A DNA stretch of 14,957 nucleotides from an uncultured Peptococcaceae bacterium. GTDB lineage: Bacteria; Bacillota; Peptococcia; Peptococcales; Peptococcaceae. The notes under the pieces are model-generated. The model saw only the letters and a list, made by a program, of their open reading frames with translations, was not told the DNA's origin and did not search any database. A program made the translations under genes and the position numbers. Shown here piece by piece: positions 1 to 6,564 of this stretch. Numbering within the stretch: the first letter of the stretch is position 1; every line of letters begins with the position of its first letter. Location of the stretch: the NCBI GenBank assembly GCA_900556545.1, contig USPE01000021.1, positions 1 to 14,957 of the forward strand, in the 5' to 3' direction.

Positions 1-6
1 GATGGA

Positions 7-32
7 TATTCAAAACTCATGAGTTTTGAATA
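7..32. repeat. Perfect 26-bp palindrome
   Basis: The half-site TATTCAAAACTCA is followed directly by its exact reverse complement, so both strands read the same over 26 bases. As RNA it would fold into an 11-bp stem with a CATG loop. No T-tract follows on either strand, so it is not a standard intrinsic terminator. It could be a regulator binding site, or the stem of a terminator or element belonging to a gene left of the window. Confidence 0.8.
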
Positions 33-345
33 CTTCTGAAAAATTGCAATAGATTTATATGAATTGGAACAATGTTGGCTCTTTTTTTCTTATAAATGAA
101 GAAAAGTAGAGAAATTATTCTGATTTTTTGTGAAATCGGAAATAGAGAAACTATTTTGCGTTGTCCACTGCAAAAAGTATATTTATTCAAAAAGTGTATA
201 ATGGCTTTTGTATAGAGAAGAATTTTTATGCAAATAGAAACTTTTTCCTGCCGGAAATAGTCTAATATTTATTAAGGGGATTTTTTGTAAAATAGGGGGA
301 TCGACAAGGTATTTGTGATGTAATTTGTTTTTGTGAAATATATAA

Positions 346-374
346 TTGACAAGCTGTGCAAAAGCATTTACTAT
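346..374 (+). promoter_or_regulatory. Sigma-A-type promoter for the ABC operon
   Basis: TTGACA at 346-351 is a perfect -35. A 17-base spacer leads to TACTAT at 369-374, a 4/6 match to the -10 consensus. Transcription would start near 381, about 95 bases before the preferred TTG start of the ATPase. A second TATAAT at 400-405 lacks a -35 at proper distance. Confidence 0.55.
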
Positions 375-476
375 AAGTGTAAGGCTGTGTACTATTATTT
401 ATAATACAGTTGTGAAGGATTTGTAAAAAAGAATCACAAAAAAGCAATGAATAAGACAGAAATGGGGGGAGAGTAT

Positions 477-1208
477 TTGGCGCTGATTGAAGCCAGAGAT
501 GTTGTAAAAAAATATAGGATTGGTTCGGAAATTATTACAGCGCTGGACGGAATTAATCTGTCTATTGAGCGGGGAGAGTTTGTGGCCATTCTGGGTACAT
601 CGGGTTGTGGGAAATCCACTCTGCTGAATATGTTGTCGGGGTTGGAACGGCCTACCAAAGGCGATGTAATTGTGAATGGTGTGAAAATTAACAAGGTAAG
701 TGAAAAAAACATGTCACGGTTTCGTGCCAAAGAGATGGGGTTCATTTTTCAGCAGTATAATCTGATTCCGGCTTTGACGGCTTTGGAAAATGTGATGCTG
801 CCGCTTACCATTCAGGGTGTCAGTAAAAAGGCCCGTATAAAACGCAGCAAGGATATTTTGGTAAAATTAGGGTTGGGAAAACGGCTCCATAATAAACCCA
901 GTCAAATGAGCGGCGGTCAGCAGCAAAGGGTGAGCATTGCCCGATCGTTGGTGAGCAATCCTAAAATTATTTTTGCTGATGAGCCTACGGGGAATTTGGA
1001 TAGTAAAACAACCATGGAAATATTGGAGTTTATGCAGGAGATTGTACGTGAAGAGGGAAAAACGCTGATTATGGTAAGCCATGATATGGAGGTTGCCATG
1101 TATGCGGGACGTATTGTGCATATGCTGGATGGCAAGATTACCAGTATAGAGGAAATTGCAGAAAATATAAACAAGCTAAAGGTTCAGACAGAGGGGGAAA
1201 TGGCGTAA
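477..1208 (+). CDS. LolD/MacB-type ABC transporter ATP-binding protein
   Basis: This cytoplasmic ATPase should energise the permease encoded at 3026-4345. All ABC motifs are present (numbered from the TTG at 477, 243 aa): Walker A GTSGCGKST at 40-48, Q-loop FQQYN near 91-95, signature MSGGQQQR at 144-151, Walker B IIFADEP at 164-170 followed by TGNLDS, and switch His202 in VSHD. TGNLDS and the short length are typical of the MacB/LolD/FtsE branch. Start choice: the longer frame from ATG 447 has no ribosome binding site, whereas GGGGGGAG at 465-472 sits correctly before TTG 477, and family homology begins right there (LIEARDVVKKY). It is the first gene of a three-gene operon; its stop is one base before the next ATG. 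The substrate cannot be told from the ATPase. Confidence 0.93.
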   Translation: MALIEARDVVKKYRIGSEIITALDGINLSIERGEFVAILGTSGCGKSTLLNMLSGLERPTKGDVIVNGVKINKVSEKNMSRFRAKEMGFIFQQYNLIPALTALENVMLPLTIQGVSKKARIKRSKDILVKLGLGKRLHNKPSQMSGGQQQRVSIARSLVSNPKIIFADEPTGNLDSKTTMEILEFMQEIVREEGKTLIMVSHDMEVAMYAGRIVHMLDGKITSIEEIAENINKLKVQTEGEMA

Positions 1209-1209
1209 T

Positions 1210-3033
1210 ATGAAGAAACGATTGGCGATATTTTTGGTGATAATGGTATTGTGTATGAGCATGATGCCTGTGGGAGCTGTATTGGCTGATACAACACAAA
1301 GCGGCAACGGAGAAAGCTCCGGCTCTGTAAAAAATGCAAAAGCAAATAATATTTTTAACACCGGTACTGATCCGCTGTGGTCTTTTGTAGATATCAGTGT
1401 GCCTGAGCAGGCTCTGGTGGGACAGGAGTTTGAAGTTGATATTACAGTAAAAAATATGGGGACCGGTTCGGGGATGTTCCCGGAATTTCGTTTTACCGAA
1501 GAAAGTGATAAGAAAACACTGAGCCATTTTAGTGTTGTCGGCGGTACGGAAGATGGCGTATATGATACGATGCTGACCGAGGTAAAAGGCGGGGAAACCA
1601 AGACATTTACAATTAAAATGAAGGTAAAACCTGAAACAAAGGAATTGCCGGAAGGTTCTAAATATCGCATCAATTGCACCATTGCCAGCTCTAACTGGCA
1701 AATGGGTGACGATAAACGATATAATGCAACTCAAAGTTTTGATCTGGAGGTAGTATATGCGTTATCGGAACCATCTTTTGTTGTAGAGGGTGTTACATTT
1801 AGTCCGGCGGTTACCAATGATACCAAGGAAACTACCGCTACAATCACGTTAAAAAATGTTAGTGACAGTAAGGCAAATAATGTAGTTGCCACATTGGAAG
1901 GTACTTATATTAACAGCGGCGGTGAAAACAGCAGCGGTGAAAAGAATATTACAGTACGTGATTTAACCAGCACCAAGCAGCTGTATAACATTAAGGGACA
2001 GCAAAAGGTTACTTTAGAGTACCAATTAGAATTGAATAAAGACCGTAAAAATAATGAGATGAAGCTGACCATTGATTACAATGGTTTGGAAAAACCGCAG
2101 GAGATTTTGCTGAACATGCCGTTGCCGCTGCAGGAAAATACCGGCGGTAAAGAACCGAAGGTAATCATTCAGCGCTATAATGTGGAACCGGGTAAGGTGC
2201 TGGCCGGTAATTATGTCACTCTAAATTTGTTTGTGGAGAATACCAACAGCTTGCCGGTCAATAATGTTTCCATTCAGTTGGATGTGCCGACAGAAACGTC
2301 TTCCACCGGGGGGACTGTTTCCAGCGGTACGGTATTTTCACCGGTAGACAGTAGTAATACGTTCTATATTGACCGCATTGAGGGAAAAGAAACTGCGTTA
2401 AAAACTATCAGCATGTATGTAGACCCCAATGCCACTGCCAAAACCTATATTGTGCCGGTTAATATTAAGTATGAATCTACCGACGGCACCAAGTATGAGA
2501 GCAGTGATAATGTAAATATTCCTGTTACCCAGGAAAGTAAAATTGAAGTAATCAGCAGCAATATTCCTACTGCCGGTAATGTGGGCGAACCGATGAATAT
2601 CAGCATGGAATTTGTAAACGTGGGGAAAGTGAACCTGACCAATTTTAAAGTCCGCATGGAAGGGGAAGTACCCGGTAAAGAGGAAAATGTTTTCTATCTG
2701 GGTACATTTAATGCCGGAGAAAGTAATGAATACACTGCCACCATCATTCCGGAGGTGGAGGGCACCTTATCAGGCGTCATTCAAATGAGTTATATTGATG
2801 CGGATAATCAGAGTGTATCTATGGAGATTCCGTTTAGCAGCGAGATTGGCGCAGCCATTGATTACAGTCAGATGGAGGTGCCTATGGAGCCAATGCCGGA
2901 ACCGGGTTTGTTGGATAAATTAAAACAATATTGGCTGCCGATTTTGTTGGGTGTGGTTATTTTGGTTCAGGCAATTGTGCTGATTCGAATCAAGAGAAAA
3001 GCAAAAGCTGAAGAGGAGCTAATCGATGGTTAA
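1210..3033 (+). CDS. Secreted, membrane-anchored CARDB-like repeat protein of the ABC operon
   Basis: This 607-aa protein starts with a Sec signal peptide: KKR, a hydrophobic stretch to about residue 24, and likely cleavage after VLA at 24-26. There is no lipobox. The exterior part reads as four beta-rich repeats, about 58-183, 186-307, 314-440 and 443-545. Each has the pattern of a hydrophobic strand, then G-x-x-x-x-hydrophobic strand, then an asparagine-rich turn such as KNMGTG, KNVSDS, ENTNSLP or FVNVGKV. That resembles CARDB/COG1361 immunoglobulin-like domains. A single C-terminal membrane helix (about 575-593) is followed by a basic cytoplasmic tail (RIKRKAKA). It overlaps the permease gene by 8 bases, so the two are probably translationally coupled and work together. 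It may be an extracellular accessory or adaptor of the transporter. The domain call comes from pattern, not from a search. Confidence 0.85.
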   Translation: MKKRLAIFLVIMVLCMSMMPVGAVLADTTQSGNGESSGSVKNAKANNIFNTGTDPLWSFVDISVPEQALVGQEFEVDITVKNMGTGSGMFPEFRFTEESDKKTLSHFSVVGGTEDGVYDTMLTEVKGGETKTFTIKMKVKPETKELPEGSKYRINCTIASSNWQMGDDKRYNATQSFDLEVVYALSEPSFVVEGVTFSPAVTNDTKETTATITLKNVSDSKANNVVATLEGTYINSGGENSSGEKNITVRDLTSTKQLYNIKGQQKVTLEYQLELNKDRKNNEMKLTIDYNGLEKPQEILLNMPLPLQENTGGKEPKVIIQRYNVEPGKVLAGNYVTLNLFVENTNSLPVNNVSIQLDVPTETSSTGGTVSSGTVFSPVDSSNTFYIDRIEGKETALKTISMYVDPNATAKTYIVPVNIKYESTDGTKYESSDNVNIPVTQESKIEVISSNIPTAGNVGEPMNISMEFVNVGKVNLTNFKVRMEGEVPGKEENVFYLGTFNAGESNEYTATIIPEVEGTLSGVIQMSYIDADNQSVSMEIPFSSEIGAAIDYSQMEVPMEPMPEPGLLDKLKQYWLPILLGVVILVQAIVLIRIKRKAKAEEELIDG

Positions 3034-4345
3034 ATCAGATATCGTTACGATGGCAGCTAAAAACCTGATGCGCCGAAAGGGACGGACGTTTTTGACAATG
3101 CTCGGTGTGCTGATTGGGACTACCTCCATTGTAGTTATGGTATCGTTGGGGCTGGGTATGCAGCAGTCCCAGCAAAAGATGATTGAACAGTGGGGGAGCC
3201 TGAATGAAATTACGGTAAACCAGAGCTATTCCTTTGATGAAAAGCAGGAAAAGACCATTGTACTGAATGATGATGCGATAGCCTCGTTTCAGCAAATGGA
3301 AGGGGTAAGGGCTGTCATTCCTATGGTGCAGATATCGGCCAATTCGGCCAGCTGCGGAAAGCTGCAAGGATGGCTGCAGGTGTATGGCATTGAGCCGGCT
3401 GCTATGGAAACAAAGGGTATGTCGGTGGAAAAAGGACGGCTGCTGCAGGCTACGGATAAAAATATGCTGGTTCTGGGCGGTATGATCGGCGATGGGTTTC
3501 AGGATCCTAACGGTGAATCAAGTTATTATACCGGGGAGAATGAAACCTGGGAGGAATATCAGGCCAGAATATATGAAAAGACGTTGGCGTTAATGGATAA
3601 AAAGATTGTTGCCGAGTTTATGAATTATGAAACACAAAAAAGCAAAAAGGTGACGTTTCAGGTGGTAGGTGTTTTGCCAAAGGGCAACAGCAATGACAGT
3701 TATTCTGCATATGCGCCGTTAGAAACTGTGCAGAAATTGCAAAAGCTTATGCTGACCAGTGAGGAAAAGAAACAAAAGAACAGAGATGATTATAATCAGA
3801 TCACCATTGTGACAGAAGATGTTTCTTATACCAAAACCATTTGTCAAACTCTAAAGGATTCTGGCTACAATGCTTATTCGGTGGCTGAAAGCTTAGAAGG
3901 GATTGAAGATCAGTCGAAAGTGATTCAGATGGTATTGGGCGGTATTGGCGGTATTACGTTGCTGGTAGCGGCTATTGGTATTATCAATACAATGGTAATG
4001 TCTATCTATGAGCGCACAAAGGAAATTGCCATTATGAAGGTAATCGGCGCTACTTTTTCTGATATTCGTCTGATGTTTTTAACAGAGGCCGGTATGATTG
4101 GTTTCTTTGGCGGACTGCTGGGCTTGCTTTTCAGTTATGGACTATCCTTTTTAATCAATCAGTTGTCCGGTGATTTTATGGGTGACTATATGGGCACCGG
4201 AGAAGCGTTGAGTATTTCTTATATCCCATGGTGGCTGGCAGTATTTGCTATTTTGTTCTCTATTTTAATTGGCTTGCTGGCGGGCGTTTATCCGGCGAAC
4301 CGTGCAGTAAAATTGAGTCCGATTGAGGCAATGCGCAACAATTAA
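3026..4345 (+). CDS. MacB/FtsX-family ABC transporter permease
   Basis: A 439-aa membrane protein with the MacB fold order. It has a short cytoplasmic N-terminus (KNLMRRKGRTFLTMLGV), helix 1 at about 21-45, and a large extracellular MacB-type core domain at about 47-295. Three C-terminal helices follow at about 304-325, 352-377 and 399-421. The coupling segment YERTKEIAIMKVIGAT after helix 2 and the ending PANRAVKLSPIEAMR are hallmarks of FtsX-like permeases. AAGAGGAG at 3011-3018 precedes ATG 3026 by 7 bases, and the gene starts inside the end of the CARDB gene. Proteins of this family usually do not import; they extrude substrates or transmit force across the membrane (MacB, LolCDE, FtsX). 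The substrate is unknown. No MacA-like fusion protein or TolC-like gene is in the window. Confidence 0.92.
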   Translation: MVKSDIVTMAAKNLMRRKGRTFLTMLGVLIGTTSIVVMVSLGLGMQQSQQKMIEQWGSLNEITVNQSYSFDEKQEKTIVLNDDAIASFQQMEGVRAVIPMVQISANSASCGKLQGWLQVYGIEPAAMETKGMSVEKGRLLQATDKNMLVLGGMIGDGFQDPNGESSYYTGENETWEEYQARIYEKTLALMDKKIVAEFMNYETQKSKKVTFQVVGVLPKGNSNDSYSAYAPLETVQKLQKLMLTSEEKKQKNRDDYNQITIVTEDVSYTKTICQTLKDSGYNAYSVAESLEGIEDQSKVIQMVLGGIGGITLLVAAIGIINTMVMSIYERTKEIAIMKVIGATFSDIRLMFLTEAGMIGFFGGLLGLLFSYGLSFLINQLSGDFMGDYMGTGEALSISYIPWWLAVFAILFSILIGLLAGVYPANRAVKLSPIEAMRNN

Positions 4346-4419
4346 GAGGAAGAAATATTTCATAGGATTCATGTTCATGGCCGGTAAAATAACCATTGCC
4401 GGAAGTTTGTGAAAATCAT

Positions 4420-4441
4420 ATAGAAAGCGGTTTCTGTTTTT
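4420..4441 (+). terminator. Weak candidate terminator of the ABC operon
   Basis: AGAAA, loop GCGG, TTTCT forms a 5-bp stem, extended by a G:U and an A:U pair, followed by a short GTTTTT tract. It lies 75 bases after the permease stop. The stem is AT-rich and short, so termination would be inefficient; I see no better terminator in this gap. Confidence 0.25.
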
Positions 4442-4515
4442 ATGACTGACTGGTAAAAGCTGAATTTGAAATTTGACTTTTGCAAGCTGTGTTATGATAG
4501 ATAGGAGCCGCTTTT

Positions 4516-4544
4516 TTGCAACGTGGTTGTGGCTACTATATAAT
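4516..4544 (+). promoter_or_regulatory. Upstream promoter-like site, possible P1 of the NAD operon
   Basis: TTGCAA (4/6 -35 match) at 4516-4521, a 17-base spacer, and a perfect TATAAT at 4539-4544. Transcription would begin near 4551 and run through the micro-frame at 4617-4685 into the second promoter. It may give a longer leader for the downstream operon or a separate short RNA. Confidence 0.4.
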
Positions 4545-4701
4545 GAAGTATGACGTTGGTTGTGAAAAGAGCGGTATGAAAAATAAATGGCGACAAAAAT
4601 GAAATAAGGAAGAGAAATGAAAAGAAATGAAGAAAAATTGCATGGAGCCATTGCCGGCAGGAAGGTTTTGTGGTTTTCTTTATAGAAAAAAATCACAAAG
4701 C

Positions 4702-4730
4702 ATGACAAAAATAAAAAGATAGGATATAAT
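4702..4730 (+). promoter_or_regulatory. Main promoter of the NAD-metabolism operon
   Basis: ATGACA at 4702-4707 matches the -35 consensus at 5 of 6 positions. Exactly 17 bases later comes a perfect TATAAT at 4725-4730. Transcription should start near 4737, placing the start just ahead of the dyad at 4742-4755 and 36 bases before the first ATG. Confidence 0.75.
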
Positions 4731-4741
4731 AAGGAAATATA

Positions 4742-4755
4742 TTAACCTTAGTTAA
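4742..4755. promoter_or_regulatory. Inverted repeat, candidate operator for the Nudix regulator
   Basis: TTAAC, 4 bases, GTTAA: exact 5-bp half-sites. It lies a few bases after the predicted transcription start and runs into the AAAGGAG ribosome binding site (4754-4760). A bound repressor here would block transcription, and a fold in the RNA would hide the ribosome binding site. The operon encodes an NrtR-type regulator, and such regulators usually control their own NAD genes. Assignment to that protein is inference. Confidence 0.45.
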
Positions 4756-4772
4756 AGGAGCGATTGTGCATC

Positions 4773-5615
4773 ATGGAAGAAAAAGATTTTATTGAGTTCA
4801 CAACCGGGCTGGAGGAAGAAGAACTGCCGGAAATTAATAAAATGGCAGAGGATTGGGATACCTACGTAACCTATCTGGATGATGAGAAGGCTTTGGTGAT
4901 GATTGAACTGGAAGTGGCTAAAATTGCCCCTGTTTTATCATACAATAATTTGTTTGGCATTCAGATTGCCATTAAAAATCCAACTGCCGATGGATTCTAT
5001 ACCATAGAAGAACAGCCGCGGTTATTTGAAATTGAAGACCGCATTGCATCTGTTTATCGTGACGAAGCCCATGCAAAACATGTGGCCAGCATTACTACCG
5101 GCGGAACCCGCATGTTATATTTTTACGCAGAGGATGATACCTATCTGGCTGGTTTGGTAGGGAAAATGGCTTCTGAGTTTTCTGATTATGAGTTTAACTA
5201 TCTGTTGGAAAAGGATGCACCGTGGAATTTTTATTTTAATGTAGTATATCCAAGTTTGTTAGATATGCAGATTATGAAAAACCGTCGTATGATAAAACTG
5301 ATGGAAGAAAACGGCGAAGATTTAACACAGGTGCGCGAAGTAACCCATTGGTTCTACTTTAATAATGGCGCTTCCCGCAAGCAGGCCTCTGTTCGTCTGC
5401 GGGACAACGGCTGTGAAATTTTGGATGATAATTTCTTTGATGAACGGATTCCGGAATATAATTTTGGTCTGCGTGTATTAATCAAACACAATATGACCAT
5501 GGAAACCATGCTGGAAGTGACTTATTCTTTATATGAATTTGTAGAAAAATATGAAGGGATTTATGATGGCTGGAATATTATTCCGGACGGAGATCCGGAA
5601 AAAGCTTTTGTGTAA
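4773..5615 (+). CDS. DUF695 / RraB-like domain protein, first gene of the NAD operon
   Basis: A soluble acidic protein of 280 aa, with no signal peptide or membrane segment. Residues about 28-165 (from WDTYVTYLDDEKALVMIELEVA to YFNVVYPS) look like DUF695. Residues about 188-270 (VTHWFYFNNGASRKQ, then YDGWNIIP) look like RraB, known in enterobacteria as an inhibitor of RNase E. Proteins joining these domains occur in Bacillota, but their role is not established, and RNase E regulation cannot be assumed here. Start: ATG 4773 lies 12 bases after AAAGGAG. TTG 4764, in the same frame, is only 3 bases from it, so ATG is preferred although the spacing is long. The regulator gene follows after 21 bases, so the two are probably cotranscribed. 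Confidence 0.87.
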   Translation: MEEKDFIEFTTGLEEEELPEINKMAEDWDTYVTYLDDEKALVMIELEVAKIAPVLSYNNLFGIQIAIKNPTADGFYTIEEQPRLFEIEDRIASVYRDEAHAKHVASITTGGTRMLYFYAEDDTYLAGLVGKMASEFSDYEFNYLLEKDAPWNFYFNVVYPSLLDMQIMKNRRMIKLMEENGEDLTQVREVTHWFYFNNGASRKQASVRLRDNGCEILDDNFFDERIPEYNFGLRVLIKHNMTMETMLEVTYSLYEFVEKYEGIYDGWNIIPDGDPEKAFV

Positions 5616-5636
5616 AATTTGAAAGGAGGGTGCAGC

Positions 5637-6548
5637 GTGACACAGACAGAAGCAGAATTTTTAAAAACCTATGATGCATCTGCCTATGAAAAACCGTCTG
5701 TTTCCGCAGATATTGTGGTATTCAGCATTGGTAAGGGGCGGCGGGAAACATATCGTCAGTTACCAAAAAGTCATCTGCAGCTTCTGCTGATTCGGCGGAA
5801 AAACCATCCTTTTAAAGATTGCTGGGCGTTGCCCGGCGGTTTTGTAGAAATTGATGAATCGCTGCGTCATGGTGCTGCGCGGGAGCTTTATGAAGAAACT
5901 GGATTGCAGCCCGATTATTTGGGGCAGCTATATACCTGGGGCGAGGTGGACCGGGATCCGAGAACCCGTATTATCAGCACTTCTTACATGGCGATTGTAA
6001 ATGAACACAATAAAAAATTAAAGGCCGGCGATGATGCCAGCCAGGCGTGCTGGTTTGATTTGACCAGTCGCATTGAAAATGTAGAAACTCATAAAATTGA
6101 CGGTCAGCTGGAATATGTGTGGAATATTCGTTTGCAGCTTAAGCATGGAGATACTGAACTGAGTGCATTGATTCGGGTAAGCCGTTGGTTTAAAGGTTCT
6201 ACAGTGGCTATTCAGCGCGAGATTGTGGAAAATAATGGCCTGGCCTTTGACCATGCCAAAATTATTGAACATGGTTTGGAAAAATTCAGACACAAAATAA
6301 AGTATACAGATTTATTATTTAAATTGGTGCCGGAGTTTTTTACTTTGACTGAGCTGCAGCATGTATATGAAGCAATTATTGATAAAAAAGTTTCCCGAGC
6401 CAGTTTCCGACGGAGTATTGCGGATAAGGTGCTGGAAACGGAGCAATATGTAACCAAGGGCGGGCATCGTCCGTCCCAGTTATATGTGTTTAATCCTTAT
6501 TGGTTGGAGACATCTCTGCAGGAAGGCGTTGTAGACCTGTGGAGTTAA
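5637..6548 (+). CDS. nrtR: Nudix hydrolase-winged helix regulator of NAD metabolism (NrtR type)
   Basis: A 303-aa protein with an N-terminal Nudix domain and a C-terminal winged helix. The Nudix box at 68-90 fits GX5EX7REUXEEXGU exactly (GFVEIDE, REL, EETGL), so the metal-binding glutamates are intact. The C-terminal part from residue 235 (FTLTELQHVYEAII, FRRSI) matches the DNA-binding end of NrtR. NrtR represses NAD biosynthesis and salvage genes and responds to ADP-ribose. Here pncB follows with the stop codon inside its ribosome binding site, strongly supporting that role. Start: GTG 5637 has AAAGGAGGG 6 bases upstream; the longer TTG 5619 would lie upstream of that ribosome binding site and is rejected. 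The likely target is the dyad at 4742-4755. Alternative: an ADP-ribose pyrophosphatase without regulatory function, less likely given the winged helix. Confidence 0.88.
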   Translation: MTQTEAEFLKTYDASAYEKPSVSADIVVFSIGKGRRETYRQLPKSHLQLLLIRRKNHPFKDCWALPGGFVEIDESLRHGAARELYEETGLQPDYLGQLYTWGEVDRDPRTRIISTSYMAIVNEHNKKLKAGDDASQACWFDLTSRIENVETHKIDGQLEYVWNIRLQLKHGDTELSALIRVSRWFKGSTVAIQREIVENNGLAFDHAKIIEHGLEKFRHKIKYTDLLFKLVPEFFTLTELQHVYEAIIDKKVSRASFRRSIADKVLETEQYVTKGGHRPSQLYVFNPYWLETSLQEGVVDLWS

Positions 6549-6564
6549 GGAGGGGGACAAACCA

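Larger units (their letters stand above)
1..446. other. AT-rich intergenic region before the ABC operon
   Basis: I see no convincing gene in these 446 bases; the reverse-strand frame at 262-447 has low-complexity composition and no recognisable motif. The stretch holds a perfect palindrome at 7-32 and three loosely similar TAGAGAA-type elements at about 107, 143 and 213. It also has an isolated TATAAT at 197-202 with no good -35, and a small hairpin at 240-261 (TTTCC, loop TGCC, GGAAA, plus three outer pairs). A well-spaced promoter lies at 346-374. The length and number of elements suggest a regulated promoter region, but that is inference. Confidence 0.6.
4346..4763. other. Intergenic region between the ABC and NAD operons
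   Basis: About 420 bases without a confident gene. In order it holds a weak hairpin near 4420-4441, a promoter-like pair at 4516-4544, and a 22-codon frame at 4617-4685 with a fair ribosome binding site. An AT-rich hairpin follows at 4667-4699 (TTTGTG/CACAAA and TTTTCT/AGAAAA arms), then the main promoter at 4702-4730 and a dyad at 4742-4755. The long reverse-strand frame here is rejected as a gene. Confidence 0.6.

Noticed and set aside
1138..1734. Long reverse-strand frames across the start of the CARDB gene
   Set aside because: The forward frame has a signal peptide and repeat structure and continues for 607 codons. The reverse frames have no motif and no ribosome binding site that I can see.
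4393..4657. The 10-base word CCATTGCCGG occurring at 4393-4402 and 4648-4657, each after an ATGG
   Set aside because: Only two short copies with different spacing from ATGG; it may be chance and supports no defined element.
4265..4708. A 147-codon reverse-strand frame between the ABC and NAD operons
   Set aside because: It overlaps the permease 3' end, lies across two forward promoter-like sites and has no recognisable motif. Its composition (rich in F, H, N, S) is that of antisense AT-rich sequence.
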